A program made the translations under genes and the position numbers. Source: Neptunomonas phycophila (GTDB lineage: Bacteria; Pseudomonadota; Gammaproteobacteria; Pseudomonadales; Balneatricaceae). From it: DNA of 64,000 nucleotides. The notes below the pieces were generated by a model that was not told where the DNA came from, did not search any database, and worked only from the letters and a program-made list of their open reading frames with translations. Every line of letters starts with the position of its first letter. Position 1 is the stretch's first letter. Below, piece after piece: positions 57,201-64,000 of the stretch. The stretch lies in assembly GCF_001922575.1 (NCBI RefSeq), contig NZ_MRCI01000001.1:2852001-2916000 (forward strand), in the 5' to 3' direction.

Positions 57201-58654
57201 ACCGTTGCAACCATGGTCGCCATGGTGCGCAGCGCCTCACCATCTTCGGGTAAATTAACACCTTGCTCTTGTAGAAGATCAAGCAGCGCCTCCGCATTCT
57301 CAGGTAATTCACCGGTCTGATACCCAGCCGCTTTTAGCGACGACAGTATTCCAAAAAGAGACTCAGGCACATTTAGGTTATCGGCACCAATATTATGGCG
57401 CCCAGGCGGGTGGTTGTAATAAATAATGGCTATTTTTTTATCGGCATTCGCTGTTTGTTGCAAATGACTCCAACGCTCAACCCGTCGGGCTAGGATATCA
57501 ATCTGCCCCTTAATGGGCGTTATCACTGCCAGTGCAGCACCTGTTTGCTGATCAACCCTCTCGGCACCTTTCGCCGCCACTATAATGGACTGCCCAATCC
57601 CCTGTAACTCAGGCATGGCTACTCGGTAATGCACCGAGTCCCACGGCAAGCCTTCTTCTGATAAGCGCCATGCCTGTTCGCTCATATCATTTAAGCGCAG
57701 CGCGGCAATAACAGGCACATTCAATTGAGATAAAAGTTGAGAGGCTTGCTCCCGTCCTGTACTACCGCCCATCACAAAACTCTGCAAACTAATAATGGCA
57801 GCCAAGGACGAGTCGTGCTCGGTCAACCATTCTAGTGCGGCCACACTCGCGTCTCCCCAGCTGGCCAACAGAGATAAGCACCCTAGGCTTGAATCACGCT
57901 GCTCGATGGCGGTACACATTGCCTCATTAACCGATTTGTCTCCTTGACGATCACCTGTTTCATAATCCATTACCACGACCCAACGCGGCTTTACACTCAT
58001 ATCAAACGTGCGATAGTCGGTCGTTTCGCCTTGATACACTACTCGAATCGGTGAGATTAAATGAGGTAGAAAACGTGTTGCCTCATCTACCTGCTTCTGC
58101 GTCGCTAAATGCGATAAGTGATAAAACAGCCCTTCCATGTTATAGCTATCACGCCCTAACCAAAAAAGCCGTGCTTGCAGCCATTCTTGAGTATTGCGAT
58201 GTTTTGCTACGTGCTGAGTCATCCACTCCATTGGGCTTTGATCCAAACTGGGGTGACCCATTAACGCATCTAAATCTGCATCATTGTTTAATAAGCGTCG
58301 GCCCATAATATGGGATTGCAGCACCAAGGAGCGATCACTATGTAGTGCAACAAATGAACGCATCTCACCCGCATTCAACGCGGCCTGAAGCCGAGCAACA
58401 GGCTCTCCAAACACGCCTGCGGCAAACACGATATCCGCGTTAGATAATAATGAGGCTTGCTCATGGCGAGACAATTGTTTCCACTGATCAGTCGAACGGA
58501 TAATTACTTGATCACTCGGCTGCGCTTTTAAAAATCGATGCGCCCCCGACACCAGCTCAGGCACATTAGCCGCCGACGTAATCGCCAATAAGGACGCGGC
58601 ATAAGCCGGTAAAGTAAGACACAACAAAACACATAATGAAAACAGCTTGATCAC
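54293..58654 (-). CDS. CobN-like chelatase subunit, exported and membrane anchored (HmuS-like)
   Basis: 1453 residues from a GTG at 58654; the frame is open further up but only to a TTG. A signal peptide (VIKLFSLCVLLCLTLPAYA) starts the protein. The CobN/magnesium-chelatase H domain fills most of it: YYNHPPGRHNIGADNLN, HVGRHSTYEFLP, DDTLLVHEVGHYLTG and NPDRSPRIRHDIVFTTSG. A C-terminal helix (ALYFGLFAATLLMLWGYW) is followed by a basic end. Cytoplasmic CobN works with the AAA+ proteins CobS and CobT; neither is here, and the signal peptide puts this protein in the periplasm. TolQ-like and DUF2149 genes follow, as in the hmu operon of Bacteroidetes, where HmuS acts on haem. The riboswitch upstream argues for a corrinoid or cobalt role. 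Confidence 0.85.
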   Translation of the reverse strand: MIKLFSLCVLLCLTLPAYAASLLAITSAANVPELVSGAHRFLKAQPSDQVIIRSTDQWKQLSRHEQASLLSNADIVFAAGVFGEPVARLQAALNAGEMRSFVALHSDRSLVLQSHIMGRRLLNNDADLDALMGHPSLDQSPMEWMTQHVAKHRNTQEWLQARLFWLGRDSYNMEGLFYHLSHLATQKQVDEATRFLPHLISPIRVVYQGETTDYRTFDMSVKPRWVVVMDYETGDRQGDKSVNEAMCTAIEQRDSSLGCLSLLASWGDASVAALEWLTEHDSSLAAIISLQSFVMGGSTGREQASQLLSQLNVPVIAALRLNDMSEQAWRLSEEGLPWDSVHYRVAMPELQGIGQSIIVAAKGAERVDQQTGAALAVITPIKGQIDILARRVERWSHLQQTANADKKIAIIYYNHPPGRHNIGADNLNVPESLFGILSSLKAAGYQTGELPENAEALLDLLQEQGVNLPEDGEALRTMATMVATVSPDQYSTWFSSLPESLQNEMQYGPLGYLHSAFKQAQQLENSETGRQMMRRVISDLKHAVEGADHKGRERVLSLLNQLEAIYETPELTDKVWHSAKEHIDAIVEQQIEGIRGWGAPPGNVMVSGGQLVLPGLQFGNVFIGPQPPRGWELNEELLHANLSFPPPHQYLAFYQWLQKEFKADALVHVGRHSTYEFLPRHRVGMSPEDYPAAIVDDLPSVYPYIVDGVGEGIQAKRRGQAIMVDHLTPPLDSTELYDQLLALRQLIESYEAAPDTAVAMRQRAIAEIRALVAQLHLEDELTASMAGELTVRGLTRFDEVDDTLLVHEVGHYLTGLQESFMPLGLHRFGQAWSAEAVDTMLASMGQQSSLADNVRTQLKASPAAEMSALLAGLSGEFIEPGKGNDPIRTPEVLPTGRNFFALDGSLIPTKLGYQVGVTLAQKANQQEGIAHTDQDADSIVLWASDVVRDEGALIAFGLDRLGIKPVWNSRGIVKGLARVDLNAASNNPDRSPRIRHDIVFTTSGLFRDLYGAQIIWLEQAVLMALDASANTIRSQYPALDYALTTALAPLGDLQQPGDDPLSRNRLAARWVRDAQAALNQGMPVEQAAVQATYRIFGTAPGAYGAGINRLVERSGAWQDRQELASTYLLRMGHAYGRNLQGEAKQSLFKQRLQTVGQTYLGRASNLYGLIDNNDAFDYLGGLNLAVETFSGQIPKGFVLSHADSQNIQVEPLQVALLSELRGRFLNPQWIEPLMQEGYAGARTMGSEFIEYLWGWQVTSPDLIKSWAWDEVKRVYIDDGLELELDTFLSQGQNVHVKSNMLAVMMVAAYKEFWQADQETITQLANEFTDLVLENGLPGSGHTSPSHPMFGWLESYVEPASYQKLQALLTKAQTELAPQAQASVNIASRITEVNISTTEAQKDAKNPQTSQKEDHVITESDALYFGLFAATLLMLWGYWRGSRSGMPKPTSRRD

Positions 58655-58785
58655 GACACACCCCGATCCAGTGATAACCGAGGTGAGGAAAGACAAACGC
58701 AGAAAAACAGCTTATGCCATGCATAAACCGCCGTAACGCAGATCACTCCTTGATGGCACGCCCCGGCTATCAGAAATAGTTATGC

Positions 58786-58956
58786 TTGCAGGCAAGTATT
58801 CTGGCTCACGGATCATTGCAATTCATCGACCTTCCCAAGGTAAACCTCAGTGATCATCAGCCAATGCTGTGATGAATCGCTACCCGTATACAGTTGCGGG
58901 GACAGCTTCGTTTAAACGAATTCCTTTTTGATGCTCTTTACGTAAGAGACCTGCAA
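58786..58956 (-). ncRNA. Cobalamin riboswitch
   Basis: On the minus strand, P1 is closed by TTGCAGG (58950-58956) and CCTGCAA (58786-58792). Between them lie GCTGTCCCCGCAACTGTA and, near the 3' end, the B12 box GAGCCAGAATACTTGCC. These are the hallmarks of RF00174-class aptamers. It ends about 130 bases before the CobN-like start and should shut off this operon when cobalamin is plentiful. Confidence 0.92.
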
Positions 58957-59042
58957 AGCGGTGCAACGATAGCACAGGTAGATAGGGCTTTTGAATCACC
59001 CTAGCCTCAGGTCTCATGCTTTTACGAACCACTACAAATGAC

Positions 59043-59990
59043 TCAAACCGGCGTTATAAGGGCCTTGCCTGCAAAATGTGCGGCTAAGTTATCCACAACC
59101 AATTGCGCCATACGGCCACGTGTTTCATAAGTTCCACTGGAGCAGTGAGGTTGTAAAACGACATTATCTAACGCAAGCAGAGCCTCGGGCACATGCGGTT
59201 CGTCTGCAAACACATCCAAGCCCGCTCCCGCTAGCTGACCAGCGCAGAGTAGCTCAACCAATGCGTTTTCATCGACCACACTCCCGCGGGCGATGTTAAT
59301 GAAGTAGCCTTGAGGCCCCAGCGCTTTCAGTACTGGCTTACTAATCAAACCTTCGGTGCTCTCTCCGCCAGGAATGGCAGGCATGAGAATATCGACATCA
59401 TGCGCGAGCGCCTCAATAGTATCGTAATAGGTGTAATCCACATCGGGGGATTGACGACGTCCGTAATAGCAAACCTTCATACCAAAGGCTTGAGCGCGAT
59501 GCGCGATGGCTTTACCAATGCGCCCTAACCCTACTATCCCGACGGTTTTACCATGAACAGAAGTGTTCAGCGGCATCATGCCTTTATTGACCCAATCTCC
59601 ACTGTGCACCCAATGAATACCGGGCACTAAACGCCTAACGGTAGCGAGCAGAAGTAGCAATGCCATATCGGCTACATCATCAGTCAGCACATTCGGTGTA
59701 TTGGTTACCTGAATGCCACGAGCTTTGCACTCATCAACACATAAAGTATCTAGGCCAACACTACTGCAAGCCACAATTTCTAGATTGGGCAAACGATCAA
59801 TTAATGATTTTTCAAGCCCACCGCCATGCGTGGTTACCACCGCACGTATTTGATCACCAAATTCATCCAGCATGCTTACCCTGCCCTCCTCGCTAGCCAA
59901 GTCATAGCGATGGAGATGATATGCGTCATCTAGCATTGCCATTTGCTCTGGACGGTTCGGCCAAACTAACAATACATGGATCGATTTCAT
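59043..59990 (-). CDS. D-isomer specific 2-hydroxyacid dehydrogenase
   Basis: 315 residues from the ATG at 59990. The Rossmann motif is GKTVGIVGLGRIGKAIAHRAQAFG. The catalytic residues are the Arg in NIARGSVVDENAL, the Glu in ADEPHVP and the His in QPHCSSGTYETR. Reduces glyoxylate, hydroxypyruvate or 2-keto sugar acids with NAD(P)H (GhrA/GhrB type); the exact substrate is not determinable. The longer frame from 60050 has no better site. Confidence 0.9.
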   Translation of the reverse strand: MKSIHVLLVWPNRPEQMAMLDDAYHLHRYDLASEEGRVSMLDEFGDQIRAVVTTHGGGLEKSLIDRLPNLEIVACSSVGLDTLCVDECKARGIQVTNTPNVLTDDVADMALLLLLATVRRLVPGIHWVHSGDWVNKGMMPLNTSVHGKTVGIVGLGRIGKAIAHRAQAFGMKVCYYGRRQSPDVDYTYYDTIEALAHDVDILMPAIPGGESTEGLISKPVLKALGPQGYFINIARGSVVDENALVELLCAGQLAGAGLDVFADEPHVPEALLALDNVVLQPHCSSGTYETRGRMAQLVVDNLAAHFAGKALITPV

Positions 59991-60193
59991 GGGAGGCTTC
60001 CTAACGCAGTTGTGATTAAGGTATAGACAAATAAAAAAGTAATACATCATACATAAAAGAACAAGCTCTCACCGCCTTAATCACTTTGGGAAAAAGACTG
60101 TTCACCTAAACCAATTGTTATTCTTACGGTCAGATTGGAATGTATAATGCCCAGCACCCATTACAGACACTTCTTTCCTGAGCCGGAACCCCT

Positions 60194-61537
60194 ATGACAA
60201 TTAATTCGCGACATTTGCTAATTCTATTAGCCGACATTGCTCTGTTCGTAATTCTCCTAAACACACTGCCATTTGAGGCTAATGTTGTTAAAGGACTCAG
60301 CATTTTAGTTTTTGTGGCCATTCTCTGGTTAACCGAAGCATTGCATGTGAGCGTTACAGCGTTATTAGTGCCTTTGCTGGCCATAGCGACTGGCGTTTTT
60401 AAAGCCTCTGAAGCTCTAGTTAGCTTTGCTAACCCCATCATCTTTTTGTTTTTGGGAGGCTTTGCATTAGCCGCCGCTCTGCATCATCAAGAGTTAGACA
60501 AAGCTATTGCGAATAAAGTGGTCGCTATTGCAAAAGGTCGGATGAGTGTCGCTGTGTTGATGCTTTTTGCCGTTACTGCAGGCCTATCAATGTGGATCAG
60601 TAATACAGCAACCACCGCTATGATGCTGCCCTTAGTGTTAGGGATAATGAACAAACTGGATGGGGAAAAAGACCGTCCTACTTTTCTTTTTATTCTGCTG
60701 GGCATTGCATACTGCGCCAGCATTGGAGGTATAGCCACTATTGTTGGTAGCCCTCCCAACGCAATAGCCGCCGCCGAAGCTAAATTAAACTTTTCACAGT
60801 GGATGCAACTAGGCCTACCTATTACGTTGATCCTACTTCCGATGGCCGTCGCCATCTTATACTTGTTAACAAAACCAAACCTCAGTTACCGTTTTGAGCA
60901 ACAATCGACCAACATCGAATGGACTCGCAGCCGCATTCTAACCATTATCATTTTTGGGTTGGCTGTACTCAGCTGGATATTTAGCGGCCCTCTCAATAAA
61001 GCACTGGGTGGTATTGCAAGCCTTGATACTGTTATTGCCATATCGGCCATCATCTTGCTGTGTGCATCACGTGTTGTTGAATGGAAAACCATTGAGAAAA
61101 GTACTGACTGGGGCGTGCTCATCTTATTCGGTGGGGGCATTTGCTTAAGTGGCGTTCTTAAAGCGACAGGCGCAAGTGAGTTTCTTGCGCAAAGCTTGTC
61201 TCACTTGCTAGACCATGCCGGTATTTTAGTATCATTACTGACTATTACGGCTTTCGTTGTGATGTTGACAGAATTTGCCAGCAACACAGCGAGTGCCGCT
61301 ATCCTCATTCCGGTTTTCGCAGCGATCGCCGATAGCATGGGGATTTCTCCTGTAATCTTATCAGCCATTATTGCGATTTCTGCTTCGTGTGCCTTCATGC
61401 TTCCGGTAGCCACGCCACCTAACGCCATTGTCTTTGGTCTTGGCTATATTAAGCAGAGCGAAATGATGCGCGTAGGCATGGTGCTAAACATCATTTGTAT
61501 TTGTGTTATCACCGCTTTTGCTTACTTATTCTGGTAA
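60194..61537 (+). CDS. SLC13/DASS-family anion:sodium symporter
   Basis: 447 residues, about eleven membrane segments. The DASS Na+-binding SNT motifs appear as [17 protein letters not shown] in the first repeat and [20 protein letters not shown] in the second. [17 protein letters not shown] is the family signature near the C-terminus. Imports di- or tricarboxylates or sulfate. TATAAT at 60143-60148 may be its -10 element, but GG-N10-GC also overlaps there. Confidence 0.92.
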   Translation: MTINSRHLLILLADIALFVILLNTLPFEANVVKGLSILVFVAILWLTEALHVSVTALLVPLLAIATGVFKASEALVSFANPIIFLFLGGFALAAALHHQELDKAIANKVVAIAKGRMSVAVLMLFAVTAGLSMWISNTATTAMMLPLVLGIMNKLDGEKDRPTFLFILLGIAYCASIGGIATIVGSPPNAIAAAEAKLNFSQWMQLGLPITLILLPMAVAILYLLTKPNLSYRFEQQSTNIEWTRSRILTIIIFGLAVLSWIFSGPLNKALGGIASLDTVIAISAIILLCASRVVEWKTIEKSTDWGVLILFGGGICLSGVLKATGASEFLAQSLSHLLDHAGILVSLLTITAFVVMLTEFASNTASAAILIPVFAAIADSMGISPVILSAIIAISASCAFMLPVATPPNAIVFGLGYIKQSEMMRVGMVLNIICICVITAFAYLFW

Positions 61538-61564
61538 GCAACCAGTTATTCTTTTACGCCTGTG

Positions 61565-61601
61565 AAGGGGTTTGCTTTTTTAAAGCATGCCCCTTTTTTT
61601 T
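61565..61601 (+). terminator. Rho-independent terminator after the DASS transporter
   Basis: GGGG (61567-61570) pairs with CCCC (61590-61593), inner TTTGC pairs with GCA-rich sequence, and a run of eight T follows. Confidence 0.8.
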
Positions 61602-61692
61602 CAATAACTTGCATGAAAACTCGCCTTTTCGGCGTGTTCAAAAATTAGCCAACTAACCTATTTAGACGTATAAAAGGCTTGTTATGCGCCAA

Positions 61693-61728
61693 AGTTACCA
61701 GTAACATTTACATTGTTACCGGTAACAT
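61693..61728 (+). promoter_or_regulatory. Tandem GntR/LacI-type operators upstream of TRAP genes
   Basis: GTTACCAGTAAC (61694-61705) and the perfect palindrome TGTTACCGGTAACA (61714-61727), with centres 21 bases apart (two helical turns). They resemble the LacI-family GntR consensus ATGTTACC-GGTAACAT. They lie about 120 bases before the DctP start. Confidence 0.6.
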
Positions 61729-61842
61729 AGCTTTAACACGATCCTGACTAGCATCGCATCAAGGCGTTACGCGGTAGTGCTCGGATACACTTCCGGTCGC
61801 TGACTAAAAGTCCCGAAAAAAATAAACATAGGAACTGATTTA

Positions 61843-62856
61843 ATGAATTTCTCAAAAGCGCTTCTAACAACAGCCTTGGCGGGCTTGGTTTCTGTAACCG
61901 CACAGGCGGCTGACTTTACCTTTAAAATTCAGTCATCTGATCCATCAGGTGATAAAAACTATCAAGTTCAACAAGAATGGGCTGATCGCGTAGAAGCGCT
62001 GTCTGGTGGGCGCCTTGATATTGAACTACTCCCCGTAGGCAGTGTAGTTAAACACACCGAAACATTAGACGCGATTAAGATGGGCATACTCGATGGTCAC
62101 GTAACAGCGACGGGTTACTTCTCAGGTAAAGACCCAGCGTTTGGTCTTATTGGTAATACAGTTGGCGCCTGGTCAGATACATCTCAGCTACTACAGTACA
62201 TTAACTATGGCGGTGGCTACCAAGTAATGACTGACCTTTACGCACCCTATGGCGTTAAATTTGTCGGCGGCTCAACAACCGGCGTTGAGTCGTTTGTTTC
62301 TAAAGTGCCTTTGAACGGTGTAGAAGATTTAAAAGGCCTCAAACTGCGGGCACCAGAGGGCTTAGTACAACAAGTCTTTGCTGCAGCGGGTGCGTCTCCG
62401 GTTAACTTACCAGGCTCCGAAGTATTTACTGGATTAAGCAAAGGCGTTATCGATGCCGCCGACTACACGGTATTCTCAACAAACCAAAAAGCCGGCATGA
62501 ACGATGTAGCAACTCACCCAGTACAGCCCGGTTTCCATTCTTTGCCATTGATCGATATTTCGGTTAGCCAAAAGAAATGGGATAAATTGCCAGCGGATCT
62601 TCAAGAAATTTTAACCGTGTCGGTACGCGATTTTGCACAAGACATTACAACCCAATTGCGTATAGCCGACCAGCTAGCGGTAAAAGAAGCACAAGCTAAT
62701 CCTGAAATCACCATTCACGACTGGTCAGCACAAGAGCGTAAAAAATTCCGTGCTATCGCCCAGTCTCAGTGGGAAATTTATGCACAAAAGTCTCCTAACG
62801 CTGAAAAAGTCTACAACTCCATCTCTACATACCTGAAAGAGAATGGCCTGCTTTAA
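61843..62856 (+). CDS. dctP: TRAP transporter substrate-binding protein (DctP)
   Basis: 337 residues with signal peptide MNFSKALLTTALAGLVSVTAQA. The DctP fold is visible in YQVQQEWADRVEALSGGRLDIELLPVGSVVKHTETLDAIKMG and the LKGLKLRAPEGLVQQVFAAAGASPVNLPGSEVFTGLSKGVIDAADY segment, which includes the conserved Arg (in LRAP) for a carboxylate. Ligand probably a carboxylate; GntR-like operators suggest a sugar acid. The first gene of a DctP-DctQ-DctM operon. Confidence 0.93.
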   Translation: MNFSKALLTTALAGLVSVTAQAADFTFKIQSSDPSGDKNYQVQQEWADRVEALSGGRLDIELLPVGSVVKHTETLDAIKMGILDGHVTATGYFSGKDPAFGLIGNTVGAWSDTSQLLQYINYGGGYQVMTDLYAPYGVKFVGGSTTGVESFVSKVPLNGVEDLKGLKLRAPEGLVQQVFAAAGASPVNLPGSEVFTGLSKGVIDAADYTVFSTNQKAGMNDVATHPVQPGFHSLPLIDISVSQKKWDKLPADLQEILTVSVRDFAQDITTQLRIADQLAVKEAQANPEITIHDWSAQERKKFRAIAQSQWEIYAQKSPNAEKVYNSISTYLKENGLL

Positions 62857-62875
62857 TTTGCGTTACTAGTACGGT

Positions 62876-62899
62876 TTATGGGTCTTCTTAGGCCCATAA
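62876..62899 (+). other. Intercistronic hairpin after dctP
   Basis: TTATGGG (62876-62882) pairs with CCCATAA (62893-62899) with a 10-base loop; no U-run. Likely mRNA stabilisation of the dctP segment. Confidence 0.55.
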
Positions 62900-62968
62900 G
62901 CGTCTTCCTCCTTACCTCGACTAACCAGCCTAGATAAACAGGCCTAGCTCTGTTTTGTTGGAGTTTTT

Positions 62969-63553
62969 ATGCAATCGACAGATCATCTGGGTGGCACGCC
63001 CGATCACTCGCCCGACGATGAACAAGGCAGAAACCTTCTTGACCGCCTTATCCTTCGTATTGGTAACCTACTTAGCCTATTGTTTATCTTTACTGTTGCC
63101 ATTTCATTCTATGAAATTGTGATGCGTTACATTTTCAACGCCCCCACTATGTGGGTGCATGAAAGCGCTTCGTTTATTGGCGGGTCTTTATTTGTTGTAG
63201 GCGGAGCATATGCTCTGGCTAATAATAAACACGTACGCGTTGTGCTTATATACGACCAAGTTTCCGAACGCACGCGCCATTATCTAAACATTTTCCACCA
63301 CCTTGCAGGCTTGGCTTTCACCGGCATGCTGGTCTACGGCGCTTGGGAAATCACATACAGCAGCTGGGTAACACCCTTTGGCGATATCCGCCTTGAGACA
63401 TCAGGATCGGCATGGGACCCTGCATTTCCTTCCCTGTTAAAGGCCGTCATTCTGGTCGTTGTCTGCGTTATGTTTATTCAGTTTTTATTGCACCTTATTA
63501 ACGAAGTATCTCGGCTCAAAGCATTAACACATCGAGGCCGTCATCATGTTTGA
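62969..63553 (+). CDS. dctQ: TRAP transporter small permease (DctQ)
   Basis: 194 residues with four membrane helices and the pattern YEIVMRYIFNAPTMWVHESASFIGGSLFVVGGAYALANNKHVRV of DctQ proteins. An N-terminal acidic segment precedes the first helix. Its stop lies eight bases inside the next gene. Confidence 0.92.
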   Translation: MQSTDHLGGTPDHSPDDEQGRNLLDRLILRIGNLLSLLFIFTVAISFYEIVMRYIFNAPTMWVHESASFIGGSLFVVGGAYALANNKHVRVVLIYDQVSERTRHYLNIFHHLAGLAFTGMLVYGAWEITYSSWVTPFGDIRLETSGSAWDPAFPSLLKAVILVVVCVMFIQFLLHLINEVSRLKALTHRGRHHV

Positions 63554-64000
63554 TTTATCTTCTCTCGGTATCGGCTTAGGCAGTTTAGCGATGCTGGTCC
63601 TATTGATTGGCTTGCTGCTTACTGGCATGCAATTAGCCTTTGTAACAGGGCTAGTGGCGTTAATTTTTACTCTTGGTTGGTTTGGCGTTGATGCTCTACC
63701 GCTCGTGACCAGCCGCATGTATAGCTTTGTCAACGGGTATGTTTTCTTAGCCGTGCCCATGTTTGTTCTCATGGCAGCCCTGCTCGATCGCTCAGGTATC
63801 GCTGTTGATTTATTCGACGCCATGAAGAAGGCCGCGCGTAAAATACGCGGAGGCGTAGCCGTTCAAACCTTAGTCGTTGCTGTAATTCTAGCGTCTATGT
63901 CCGGTGTCATCGGCGGAGAAACCGTTCTTTTAGGTATTTTAGCCTTACCGCAAATGTTACGTTTAGGCTATAACCGTAAGCTCGCTATTGGTACAACCTG
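63546..64000 (+). CDS. dctM: TRAP transporter large permease (DctM), N-terminal part
   Basis: The ATG at 63546 overlaps dctQ by eight bases. About 151 residues are visible before the window ends, with TGMQLAFVTGLVALIFT, FVNGYVFLAVPMFVLMAALLDRSGIAVDLFDAM and ASMSGVIGGETVLLGILALPQML. Typical DctM start. Confidence 0.93.
   Translation, partial: MFDLSSLGIGLGSLAMLVLLIGLLLTGMQLAFVTGLVALIFTLGWFGVDALPLVTSRMYSFVNGYVFLAVPMFVLMAALLDRSGIAVDLFDAMKKAARKIRGGVAVQTLVVAVILASMSGVIGGETVLLGILALPQMLRLGYNRKLAIGTT

Noticed and set aside
60137-60150. GG-N10-GC resembling a sigma-54 promoter before the DASS transporter
   Set aside because: Only GG and GC match; the -24 box is TGGAAT, and TATAAT overlaps it, so a sigma-70 -10 element is equally likely.

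Overview
The window looks like a chromosomal segment of a marine gammaproteobacterium, probably of the Oceanospirillales type. This is inferred from moderate GC, Pseudomonas-like glycine betaine genes, TRAP, BCCT and TauE transporters and a 7TMR-DISM sensor kinase; no rRNA marker is present. I saw no rRNA, tRNA, CRISPR array, insertion sequence or phage gene. Both ends cut genes: a glutamine-synthetase-like gene at the left and a TRAP large permease (dctM type) at the right.

Layout. 1-3.8 kb: an operon of a glutamine-synthetase-like ligase, a PhyH-type dioxygenase, a class I glutamine amidotransferase, an ammonium transporter and a small membrane protein. 3.8-9.7 kb: ADP-ribosylglycohydrolase, L-serine deaminase, an AraC regulator, a JmjC/cupin protein and a GbdR-like regulator. 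10.3-14.6 kb: an AT-rich block with a sensor kinase, a beta/gamma-crystallin protein whose C-terminus resembles aerolysin-type pore formers, and a LuxR-type response regulator. 14.7-18.7 kb: small genes, an Ada-like methyltransferase, an MFS pump, an RRM protein and a cold-shock protein. 18.9-26.3 kb, minus strand: a complete Opp/Dpp/Nik-type ABC importer with a Zur-like palindrome upstream, then phosphatase, EamA and cupin genes. 26.5-32.7 kb: a sigma-54 type promoter, an NMT1/SsuA-type ABC importer, a creatininase-family amidohydrolase, GlnT and a NikR-like repressor that lacks the nickel ligands.

32.7-49.2 kb is dominated by betaine catabolism. It holds dipeptidase and V4R genes (homologues of the pair beside dgcAB in Pseudomonas), dgcA, dgcB, their electron-transfer flavoprotein subunits, a BCCT transporter, and divergent gbcA and gbcB. 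With gbdR and the serine deaminase upstream, this covers uptake of betaine, its conversion to dimethylglycine and sarcosine, and disposal of serine. An exact 19-base motif is shared by the dipeptidase and dgcA promoters. Interleaved are an IPNS-like oxygenase with an unrecognised partner, and a candidate peptidoglycan amidase/immunity pair.

49.4-64 kb: a TauE exporter, a lipoprotein, a chemoreceptor, then a CobN-like / TolQ-like / DUF2149 operon under a cobalamin riboswitch. The CobN-like protein has a signal peptide and a C-terminal membrane anchor and resembles the HmuS-HmuU-HmuV arrangement of Bacteroidetes. The window ends with a 2-hydroxyacid dehydrogenase, a DASS transporter, and a TRAP transporter preceded by two GntR/LacI-like operators.

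The least explained systems are the riboswitch-controlled periplasmic CobN module, the crystallin/pore-former between a kinase and its regulator, the amidase/immunity pair, the ligase-dioxygenase-amidotransferase operon, and the NikR-like protein without metal ligands.
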